Shown in pieces: positions 1-6,103 of a stretch of DNA of 8,247 nucleotides. Under the pieces are notes generated by a model. That model had not been told where the DNA came from. It worked only from the letters and a program-made list of their open reading frames with translations, and searched no databases. How positions within the stretch are numbered: the first letter of the stretch is position 1; each line of letters begins with the position of its first letter. Source of the stretch: Chthonomonadaceae bacterium (GTDB taxonomy: Bacteria; Armatimonadota; Chthonomonadetes; Chthonomonadales; Chthonomonadaceae); NCBI GenBank assembly GCA_014377395.1, contig JACMPS010000370.1, positions 1 to 8,247 on the forward strand, given 5' to 3'. The position numbers and the translations under genes were made by a program.

Positions 1-148
1 ATTCTTACCACTTCCTCGAAATCAGGATCGTCAGCATTGACTCCCACAAACCAGCGCCAACCTCTTTTTTGGGTAGAAGCTTCTTCTGCTCTCTACAAAT
101 CGCGTTTTTAATTGCTTGAGTTTGCTTTCCAGCGTTTCGTTTCGACAT
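1..148 (-). pseudogene. Small unidentified gene with a frame break at an A6 run, running off the left edge
   Basis: I do not recognise this gene. An ATG at 148 is preceded by a good ribosome binding site (AGGAAGG, about 8 bases upstream) and opens a basic peptide starting MSKRNAGKQTQAIKNAI. Read straight, it stops at position 5 after 47 codons. At the run of six A on the minus strand (CCCAAAAAAGAGG, about 69-81) the protein-like signal moves to the -1 frame. That frame reads RGWRWFVGVNADDPDFEEVV and stays open to the window edge. Restoring one A would give ...PKKRGWRWFVGV..., a smooth continuation. The -1 frame has its own TAG upstream, so the second part cannot be a separate long gene reaching far back. 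I infer a one-base deletion in an A7 run, or slippage there. An upstream start at 199 lacks a comparable binding site. A genuine 47-residue protein remains possible. Confidence 0.45.
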
Positions 149-226
149 CAGTGTTTCCTTCCTATTCTCCCGGTAGGAAAATAATACCTTAACCTGCATG
201 CCCTTACCGTCTCTCGCAACGTTTCT

Positions 227-760
227 CTACACTGTAGCACGGCAACCGCAAACAAATATCAATTCAACAGGGGAGTCGTATTCGTCCACTTGTCCGTTGT
301 GATAATGGGAAACTTTGTTTGTTGCCGGATCGAAAATCACGATGTCGGCGATGCCCTGTGCGAGATAAAAGGGAAGACTGATCTCAGTGTCTTTCTTTTC
401 GTAGCCTTTGCTGAGTATTTCGATTACGGCTTCAGGGATGAGAGTACACGCAGTTTCTTGCTCATCGGGCTCGTGGCAAAATATCGAAATATCGGGGCGT
501 TTGATCGAGCCTTCGGGGAACAAAATTGTGAGGTCGGAAACGGAGATGCACGCACAACCTCCCCCCTCCTGTTGCAAAAGTGATAAACTTCCACGAATCT
601 GGTCTACTTTCTTTTGATGACGATAGACGGGCGACGCCTCCCAGATCGGAAGTCCGCTGACGTATTCGATTTTCATACCCAGTTGATCCGCGAGATGTTC
701 GAGTTCGTCTGTGATAAAGGGCGTTACCAGAGGAGAACGTTCTTGAGTTTTGATTGCCAT
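227..760 (-). CDS. Uma2 family (DUF820) endonuclease-like protein
   Basis: This 177-residue protein belongs to the Uma2/DUF820 family, predicted PD-(D/E)XK nucleases that occur in many copies in cyanobacteria and related phyla; their cellular role is mostly unknown. Visible family marks are the RPDISIF strand with Asp90, PEAVIEILSKGY at 109-120 carrying Glu113, and the acidic/basic stretch EKKD at 121-124. LPFYLAQGIADIVIFDP (129-145) matches the usual 'Y..aGv.eYwlvDP' segment. The end, SPVELIFVCGC, is typical of the subgroup with a Cys-Gly-Cys tail. The lysine that commonly precedes the LPxY segment is Ser128 here, so activity is not assured, although other lysines lie nearby (122, 123). The length is close to the usual 180-195. 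The start is ATG 760; no strong ribosome binding site is visible. It lies about 90 bases downstream of the decayed gene at 850-1282 and may once have been co-transcribed with it. Confidence 0.85.
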   Translation of the reverse strand: MAIKTQERSPLVTPFITDELEHLADQLGMKIEYVSGLPIWEASPVYRHQKKVDQIRGSLSLLQQEGGGCACISVSDLTILFPEGSIKRPDISIFCHEPDEQETACTLIPEAVIEILSKGYEKKDTEISLPFYLAQGIADIVIFDPATNKVSHYHNGQVDEYDSPVELIFVCGCRATV

Positions 761-849
761 AGAGAGGATTCTTTCGTTCCTAAATTTTTGCCCTGCTTTT
801 CTAACGAGACTACGTACACCCCGATCAAAAAGCGGGATAAAACTATTTT

Positions 850-1282
850 TCAGGACAACATCGAGAGGATAATACCGACCATATTTTCCAGTTGGGTCAG
901 AAAGTAATCATCGGTGTCAATGATTGCTACGGTCTCTTGAAGACGCAGGAATTTCGGAGGTATGTGGTGCCAATGTAGACATAAAATCACAGAAGCCGGA
1001 GAGACCGCGCTTTCTGTCTACGTCGAACTCGACACCCGAAAAGAGGTTCGCGCGATCACGAGCTTGCTCATAGTCCTCCAGTAGAATAGGGACAATCAAA
1101 TACTCGGAACGCGCCTTTTCCGAGCCGCTTCTGAGAGCCGTCTCAACTTGCCTTGCGAGATTAAGGCGCAACAACTCCGAAATCTCCAGAGGCGGCACGG
1201 CGGCAAAAAGTGCGGCTTGAGTCGTATTCACCAATCCATATTCTTTTCGCAACTGCGGCATCGTAAATTTGTTGTAAGCCAT
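850..1282 (-). pseudogene. Decayed PD-(D/E)XK-like gene (MAYNKF-type family), internally deleted and frame-shifted
   Basis: The gene opens at ATG 1282 with GGAG 9 bases upstream; the ATG at 1297 has no such site. The first frame runs 121 codons to a stop at 917. Its start MAYNKFTMPQLRKEYGLV, the middle EKARSEYLIVPILLE and then LFSGVEFDVD and RGLSGFCDF match a hypothetical family I know from cyanobacteria and neighbours. There the CDF motif is followed by a VEAK motif and GLGQC/AEM, suggesting a PD-(D/E)XK fold. Here the frame instead runs into about 15 unrelated residues. In the +1 frame the family's C-terminal end reappears as FLRLQETVAIIDTDDYFL and VGIILSML, stopping at 850. Intact members run about 190-220 residues by memory, so roughly 60-70 codons including the EAK catalytic part appear lost by an out-of-frame deletion near 960-975. 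A truncated 121-residue product could still be made, but it should lack nuclease activity. Confidence 0.72.
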
Positions 1283-1431
1283 GAAAGGGTTCTCCATGAA
1301 GCGCAAACAGGTTGGTTTAGTATACCTCACGCTTGAAAAGCCCGCTTGCTTTGCTCTTCCCTGATGCAAGAGGGGGAGTACACGAAAGAAACGGAAACAT
1401 TCTGTTTTGTCTACATTGTTTCGGTGTCTAC

Positions 1432-1460
1432 TTGATTTTTAGACCTCGTTCGTGTTAAAA
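1432..1460 (+). promoter_or_regulatory. Possible promoter of the ABC exporter operon
   Basis: TTGATT at 1432-1437 and TTAAAA at 1455-1460 are 17 bases apart and lie 32 bases before the GTG start at 1492. The -10 match is poor, so this is only the best candidate in the 122-base gap between the divergent genes. A heptamer TGTCTAC occurs twice just upstream (1408-1414 and 1425-1431) and could be an operator half-site pair or chance. Confidence 0.22.
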
Positions 1461-1491
1461 CCATTCCACCTAAACTGAAGAGAGCACTACT

Positions 1492-2481
1492 GTGTCAGAC
1501 CCCCAAATTCGTGTTGATGACCTCAAGAAATCGTACCGCGTCCACGAGCGTGAGGCAGGGACAAAGGCTTCGATCAAAAGTCTGTTCAAGCGTACCTACA
1601 AGGAAGTAGAGGCGGTCAAAGGCGTGTCCTTTACCATTGAGCCGGGGGAGGTTGTCGGGTTTCTGGGTCCGAACGGAGCCGGAAAAACCACCACGCTTAA
1701 AATGCTTTCCGGGCTACTCTTTCCTACCGGGGGAGCCGCAAGCGTGATGGGATACACTCCCTGGAACCGGGAGCAAAAATACCTGCGACATATCAGCCTT
1801 GTGATGGGCAACCGCAACCAACTGATGTGGGACATTCCGGCAATGGACTCATTTCTGGTCAATCGCGCCGTTTACCAGATCCCCGAAAAGCAGTTTCAAG
1901 AGACTCTCGATGAACTAATTGCCCTGCTCGATCTGGAGAAGTTGCTGAAAAAGCCCGTACGCGGTCTTTCGCTCGGTGAGCGCATGAAGTGCGAGCTTGC
2001 GGCGGCATTGCTTCATCGCCCCGCCGTCCTTTTTCTCGATGAACCGACGCTCGGTGTAGACGTGACGATGCAGGTGCGTATTCGTCAGTTTATCGGAGAG
2101 CAAAACCGGAAGTACGGCACGACGGTTTTGCTGACCAGTCACTACATGGCAGACGTGACGGCACTTTGCAAGCGAGTGATTGTGATTCATCGAGGAGCCT
2201 TGCTGTATGACGGCGACCTCTCCGCTCTTTCGGATAGAATTGCGCCGTTCAAGTTGGTGAAGTTGGATTTCGAGACGCCCGAAGCCGCGCAAAAGGCGGG
2301 AGACTACGGCTTAGTGACAGAGCAAGAGGAAATGAAAGTGACCCTGCGACTTCCCCGTGAGGAAACGTCAAGCACCGTTGCGCGTTTGCTGGCGGAGTTG
2401 CCTGTCAGAGACTTGACCGTGGAAGACCCTTCGATTGAAGAGGTGATCGAGCAGGTTTTCGCTTCGGGCGTCAGTGCGTAA
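1492..2481 (+). CDS. ABC-2 exporter ATP-binding protein (COG4586 type)
   Basis: This 329-residue cytoplasmic ATPase should drive the exporter formed with the next two genes. All nucleotide-binding motifs are present. Walker A is GPNGAGKTT at 59-67, the Q-loop glutamine is in GNRNQLMWDIP (Gln110), and the signature is LSLGE at 159-163. Walker B is VLFLDE at 179-184, followed by the D-loop GVD and the switch histidine in LLTSHYM (His217). The extra N-terminal stretch before the core strand EAVKGVSF, the MGNRNQLMWD segment and a roughly 90-residue C-terminal extension after the nucleotide-binding domain are typical of COG4586, which is regularly found beside COG4587 and COG3694 permeases. The start is GTG 1492 with a weak purine-rich GAAGAG about 10 bases upstream. 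The next gene begins 29 bases after the stop, so one transcript is likely. The substrate is unknown for this group; drug or lipid export is often guessed but nothing here shows it. Confidence 0.93.
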   Translation: MSDPQIRVDDLKKSYRVHEREAGTKASIKSLFKRTYKEVEAVKGVSFTIEPGEVVGFLGPNGAGKTTTLKMLSGLLFPTGGAASVMGYTPWNREQKYLRHISLVMGNRNQLMWDIPAMDSFLVNRAVYQIPEKQFQETLDELIALLDLEKLLKKPVRGLSLGERMKCELAAALLHRPAVLFLDEPTLGVDVTMQVRIRQFIGEQNRKYGTTVLLTSHYMADVTALCKRVIVIHRGALLYDGDLSALSDRIAPFKLVKLDFETPEAAQKAGDYGLVTEQEEMKVTLRLPREETSSTVARLLAELPVRDLTVEDPSIEEVIEQVFASGVSA

Positions 2482-2510
2482 AACGGGTGCGTAAGGAGAG
2501 AAATTTTTCA

Positions 2511-3326
2511 ATGACTCGCTGGATTCAAATTTATCGCGCACAACTCAAAGTCGGGATCGCCGCCATGCTCCAGTATCGCTTTGCGGTGCTGATCTGGGCA
2601 GTGTGGGGCTTTGTAGGACCTCTGATTTCTCTGGCGGTCTGGACTGCCGCCACTGCGTCACGGGGTGGAAGCATCTCGCAGGGCGCGACCACGTTCAGCC
2701 GTGCCGACTTCGCCGCCTACTTTCTCGTCTTTATGGTGTTCTCTCACCTTACAATGTCGTGGGACGCAATGGAGTTTGCATCACGCATCAGAGATGGGCA
2801 ACTCTCGCCGCAACTGCTCAAGCCGATACATCCGATTCACCGGGACGTTGCCGCTAATCTTGCGTTCAAGATTGTGACGAGTGCCATGCTACTGCCTGTG
2901 TGGGGGCTTCTGATTTTGATCTTCAAGCCGACGCCTCCCGCCAATCTCTGGCAACCGATTCTCGCGGTTCCCGCGCTCCTGATAGCGGGAGTTATGCGGT
3001 ATCTTTTCAACTACTGTGTTGCGCTAATCGCCTTCTGGACAACACGGGTGGACGCAATCAATCAACTCTATTTTACGCTCGACAGTTTCCTTTCGGGCAG
3101 GATCGCGCCGCTCGCCCTGCTTCCTTTGTGGCTCGGTACGATAGCGACCTACTCGCCTTTTCGGAGCATGATTTCTTTTCCCGTCGAACTCGCTTTAGGG
3201 CGTGTGCCACCCTCGCAAATCCCGCTCGGTTTCGCCTTGCAAATCTTCTGGTTGAGCCTCAGCGTGATCGCTTTGCGAAAAATGTGGAACTCTGGAATTC
3301 GACAGTACTCGGCGGTGGGAGCCTGA
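2511..3326 (+). CDS. ABC-2 type permease, first subunit (COG4587-like)
   Basis: This 271-residue inner-membrane protein is one half of the exporter channel. About six hydrophobic segments are visible, near residues 24-48, 68-84, 116-138, 148-178, 198-218 and 238-256. Family features are the short loop DGQLSPQLLKPIHPIH (95-110), which corresponds to the coupling region with an LLKP motif, the FWTTRVDAINQL stretch at 175-186 and SGRIAPLALLP at 195-205. The start is ATG 2511, chosen because AAGGAGAG ends 10 bases upstream (2493-2500). A GTG at 2487 in the same frame would put that binding site inside the gene. It sits 29 bases after the ATPase gene and only one base separates its stop from the next start, which points to an operon and probably coupled translation. 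It resembles the COG4587/ABC2_membrane_6 group; substrate unknown. Confidence 0.88.
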   Translation: MTRWIQIYRAQLKVGIAAMLQYRFAVLIWAVWGFVGPLISLAVWTAATASRGGSISQGATTFSRADFAAYFLVFMVFSHLTMSWDAMEFASRIRDGQLSPQLLKPIHPIHRDVAANLAFKIVTSAMLLPVWGLLILIFKPTPPANLWQPILAVPALLIAGVMRYLFNYCVALIAFWTTRVDAINQLYFTLDSFLSGRIAPLALLPLWLGTIATYSPFRSMISFPVELALGRVPPSQIPLGFALQIFWLSLSVIALRKMWNSGIRQYSAVGA

Positions 3327-3327
3327 C

Positions 3328-4116
3328 ATGATGCGCTATCTGAAACTCTTTGCGGTATTTTTTCGCACGAGCGTCCAGACGGATATGGAGTACCGTGCGG
3401 ACTTTTTTACCCGTATTATTGCCTCTCTGCTCGGCTTGCTGACAACGGTAGGCGGACTGTCCGTCGCGTTTCAGTATACGGCGACGATCAAGGGCTGGTC
3501 GTTTGCTCAAGCCCTTGTCCTGCTGGCGGTTTACTATCTTATGGACGGCTTGATCGAAACGTTTATCGCGCCGAACATGAGGCAAATTATGGAGCAGGTG
3601 AGAAACGGAACCCTTGATTTTGTCTTGCTGAAGCCGGTCAGCCCACAATTTCTGGCAACGTTTCGCACGGTGAACGTGTGGCGGCTGGCGAATGTGATGG
3701 TGGGCATGGGACTGACGGTTTACACCGTCGGGCGGCTTTCATTGGGCGTCGGCGCGGCTCAATCTGTGAACTTTGCGATCACGCTGGTGGCGGGGGCGGT
3801 CATCGTTTACTCGCTGTGGCTTTGTCTTGTGACGATCACCTTCTGGGCGACGCGCATAGACAATATCGAGCAGATCGTGTGGCAGGCGTTCGAGGCGGGG
3901 CGGTATCCGATTGAGATTTATCCGGCGTGGCTTCGAGGGGCATTGTCCTATGTGATCCCGATAGCGTTCATCATCACGGTTCCCGCGCAGGCGTTGGCGG
4001 GGCGGGTGGGGGGCGGGTTTATCGGGATCTCCGTTTTGGTGGCGTTTGTGGCGGTCATGGGAGCATCGGCGTTCTGGCGGTTCGGACTAAAGCATTACAC
4101 GGGTGCTTCGGCTTAG
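3328..4116 (+). CDS. ABC-2 type permease, second subunit (COG3694-like)
   Basis: This 262-residue inner-membrane protein should pair with the previous permease. It has about six hydrophobic segments (around 28-50, 59-79, 117-138, 147-172, 203-222 and 229-250). It shows the same family pattern as its partner: NGTLDFVLLKPVSPQF at 93-108 parallels the LLKP loop, and FWATRIDNIEQI at 172-183 parallels the partner's FWTTRVDAINQL. It also has AGRYPIEIYPAWLRG, a hallmark of COG3694. The two permeases are therefore diverged paralogues forming a heterodimer, as is usual for this system. Two ATG codons stand in tandem (3328 and 3331). The first has GGGAG (3316-3320) 7 bases upstream, and the preceding stop is one base before it. 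No convincing terminator follows; the convergent SWIM pseudogene begins 25 bases later. Confidence 0.88.
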   Translation: MMRYLKLFAVFFRTSVQTDMEYRADFFTRIIASLLGLLTTVGGLSVAFQYTATIKGWSFAQALVLLAVYYLMDGLIETFIAPNMRQIMEQVRNGTLDFVLLKPVSPQFLATFRTVNVWRLANVMVGMGLTVYTVGRLSLGVGAAQSVNFAITLVAGAVIVYSLWLCLVTITFWATRIDNIEQIVWQAFEAGRYPIEIYPAWLRGALSYVIPIAFIITVPAQALAGRVGGGFIGISVLVAFVAVMGASAFWRFGLKHYTGASA

Positions 4117-4141
4117 AAATAAGTCCTATTCTCGGACGTTC

Positions 4142-4595
4142 TTAGATTTGATCAACGATAGGTTCGATGTCGAGCAAAATTCGATCCAGCAGGTCTTCGT
4201 CATTAGGTAGCCTGTTCCAGAAGCAAGTCAACCAATTCCTCATGAGGGCATTGCTGGAGGTAAGCCCTGACTGCATCGAGTTCCGCAGGTTGGGAGGACG
4301 ATAGAATCTCATCTTCACCTTTGAGAAACGCGATTCCCAAAGCCACGCAATGCTTGCAGAAATTGCCTTCTTCTGCGTAGGGGCAAGTGCAATCGCCGAG
4401 GATTTGCCCTGACTCACTGTACTCAAGCCGCACTCGATACCGCTCGGTTCCAGCCACTTTCGCAGTCAGTGTTTTCTCCCCAATACGAAGACCGGATACG
4501 GCTCCATCTTCAAAATAGGAAACGCCTGCCGTATAGGAACGGTTTCCTGCAAGGGACTATAGAGTTTGTGGGGTAAGAACCTCTTTCCAGTTCAA
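4142..4595 (-). pseudogene. SWIM zinc-finger protein gene, broken by an in-frame TAG and a C-terminal frameshift
   Basis: SWIM domains are small zinc-binding modules thought to bind DNA or protein. The metal site is present as CTCPYAEEGNFCKH, that is C-x-C-x8-C-x-H. Reading from a TTG at 4595 with AGGAGAGA about 8-10 bases upstream (an ATG at 4613 overlaps that site) gives MNWKEVLTPQTL, then TAG at 4557-4559. The same frame continues with SLAGNRSYTAGVSYF, EDGAVSGLRI and TLTAKV, the usual N-terminal part of COG4279-like SWIM proteins. There is no ATG, GTG or TTG between the TAG and GTG 4457. After EELVDLLLEQAT the frame stops at 4203. The +1 frame continues as NDEDLLDRILLDIEPIV and stops at 4142, matching the family's usual '...LLLEQA..D..L..RLLL' ending. 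So there are two disruptions, one nonsense and one single-base insertion. An 84-residue fragment (4203-4457, GTG start) remains open and contains the zinc site; it might still be expressed but lacks the N-terminal domain. Confidence 0.78.
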
Positions 4596-4692
4596 TAGTT
4601 TCTCTCTCCTCATTTGCAAGGAAATGGGGTAGGTTTTGTCGAATGTTAAGGCCGTTCCACCTTTACCACTGATATACCCGAATGGATACGCT

Positions 4693-5889
4693 ATGACCCT
4701 TGCCGATGAGATTGCAGAAGCGCAACTTTTCTTCTCTGACCCCCCTAAAAACGAATCGAACACCTGTGAGTGGGTGATTTTGCCGCTCCTCTGGGCAAGC
4801 GGTTATCCTCGGCGCGAGATCGAGTCGCGTATTGCCGACAGCACAGGTCAGTTTCCCGATTATACCCTTCTCCCTCGTGACACAACTTCGACTTACTATC
4901 TGGAAGCGAAAGCCTGGAACGTTTCTCTGGAAGACATTCACGCAAAGCAAGCACTCAATTACGCTAATCATAACGGCAAGCGGTTTGTGGTGCTGACAAA
5001 CGGGCAACTATGGCGACTTTATGACAACGCCATTCAGGGCTTGCTGGGAGACAAATTGATTGTCCAGGCATCGCTCAGAGAGACCGCACAAATCTCCGAA
5101 TTGATGACAATACTCTCTAAATCGGAGGTGCTGTCGGGCAGTCTGAAAAGGATAGCGTTCGAAATCAGTGAACGTAAAAGGCAGGAGTTGCTGGAACAGG
5201 AAGAAGCAAGGCAACGGGAGGAGAAAGAACGGTGTCTGCGTCAGCGGCAACAGGAACTGCAAACACTTTTCAATAACTTTTTGCCGAATCAGCTGCAGAA
5301 CGCAATGAGTGAACTGGTCTTGCGAATCACGCTTTTCCTGAGCGAACAACAGGGTTTTGAAGACATCTCCTCTGAATCTGTGTCGCAATGGTTTAGCGAA
5401 ACGCTTGCTCACCCGCTTCAAAGAGAGAAATCTGAGACAGTGCTCCCTCTTCCCACACAAGCCGTACGCTTGAATCAGCCTATCGCACCCGGCGACAGAA
5501 TTCTCAACCTCAAAGATCTTCAAGCCATTCCCGTAGACGGAAAAAACAGCAGACCCCTCCTGCTCTACACACCGGATGGATCGCAAATTCCTGTCAGAAG
5601 TTGGGTAGGGTTTGCAGAACAGGCAGTTCGCTGGCTACTGCAACAATCGAACCCTGTCCCTATTCCCTTTGAGTATAGCCATGCAAACCGTTGGTTTCTG
5701 AATCTTACTCAGGTTCATAGACGCGCAGAGTTGCGCCGAAAATTCAAGATAATCAAAGTCAATGAGAAAACCGTTTATATGGACACAGATCGTTCAGGAA
5801 AACAGTTTCTTCAGGACATTCACGCGCTTTGTCTGGAAATGAAAATCGCGCCAGAAGGCTTCCGTATTTCCATTGAGGGCACCCCTTAA
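4693..5889 (+). CDS. Solitary HsdR N-terminal-like nuclease with coiled coil and C-terminal domain
   Basis: The first 130 or so residues match the N-terminal nuclease domain of type I restriction subunit R (HSDR_N type). The PD-(D/E)XK residues are visible, counted from ATG 4693: Glu26 in NESNTCEWVILPLLW, Asp56 in FPDYTLLP, Glu71-x-Lys73 in YYLEAKAW and Gln86 in KQALNYA. RFVVLTNGQLWRLYDN (97-112) completes the fold. A charged coiled coil follows at about 159-191. The C-terminal domain (276-396) carries SWVGFAEQAVRWLLQ and ends in a VYMDTDRSGKQFLQD segment; I have seen similar ends in other predicted nucleases but cannot name the domain. There are no helicase motifs, and no methyltransferase or specificity gene nearby, so this is not a normal type I system. 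It may be an accessory or defence nuclease. The start is uncertain: ATG 4693 has only a GGA upstream, while TTG 4636 in frame adds 19 atypical residues directly after a stop. The neighbour on the left is divergent. Confidence 0.8.
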   Translation: MTLADEIAEAQLFFSDPPKNESNTCEWVILPLLWASGYPRREIESRIADSTGQFPDYTLLPRDTTSTYYLEAKAWNVSLEDIHAKQALNYANHNGKRFVVLTNGQLWRLYDNAIQGLLGDKLIVQASLRETAQISELMTILSKSEVLSGSLKRIAFEISERKRQELLEQEEARQREEKERCLRQRQQELQTLFNNFLPNQLQNAMSELVLRITLFLSEQQGFEDISSESVSQWFSETLAHPLQREKSETVLPLPTQAVRLNQPIAPGDRILNLKDLQAIPVDGKNSRPLLLYTPDGSQIPVRSWVGFAEQAVRWLLQQSNPVPIPFEYSHANRWFLNLTQVHRRAELRRKFKIIKVNEKTVYMDTDRSGKQFLQDIHALCLEMKIAPEGFRISIEGTP

Positions 5890-5955
5890 AAAATGGGCGA
5901 CAACGCTAACCTTGTACTTTTGACGAGAGTGTCACAAACTTTATTCCCGATGCAA

Positions 5956-5987
5956 AAAGTCTGCCGGAAGTGTTTCCGGCAGACTTT
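5956..5987 (-). terminator. Rho-independent terminator of the S74 protein gene, possibly bidirectional
   Basis: A perfect 14-bp stem (5956-5969 with 5974-5987) closes a 4-base loop GTGT. On the minus strand the stem runs into five T (CTTTTT), so it should end the transcript of the gene at 6104-7624. On the plus strand it lies 66 bases after the nuclease stop and is followed by TTTCTC, so it may serve both convergent genes. A sister copy with one swapped base pair lies at 7998-8029. Confidence 0.85.
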
Positions 5988-6103
5988 CTCATCAAGTCAC
6001 CGACAGAGGAGGGCGGCGGTGCTTTCTTGTCGTCGAGGTTTTCCGCAGAAAGGTGGGGCGGATTTTCAGGACATCCGAAGCGATGCCTCTGCGCGTTGTC
6101 GGT

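Noticed and set aside
69..81. Canonical programmed -1 ribosomal frameshift site
   Set aside because: The run is CCC AAA AAA G in the zero frame, so the P-site tRNA would re-pair poorly on CAA. No clear downstream stimulatory structure was seen.
227..237. Palindrome CTACACTGTAG at the end of the Uma2 gene
   Set aside because: Short, overlaps the stop codon and is not followed by a T run; no basis for calling a terminator or operator.
290..617. Plus-strand reading frames opposite the Uma2 gene
   Set aside because: Antisense shadows without start signals; the minus-strand frame has clear Uma2 motifs.
4123..4136. GTCC/GGAC hairpin after the exporter operon as a terminator
   Set aside because: Only a 4-bp stem with a 6-7 base loop and no T run; chance is likely.
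4557..4559. TAG read as a sense codon (recoded stop) in the SWIM gene
   Set aside because: TAG ends other genes here (Uma2 gene at 227, second permease at 4114), and the SWIM gene has a second lesion, so decay is simpler.
5008..5586. 192-codon minus-strand reading frame opposite the HsdR-N-like gene
   Set aside because: Antisense shadow; Phe/Leu/Gln-rich composition mirrors the coiled coil on the real strand.
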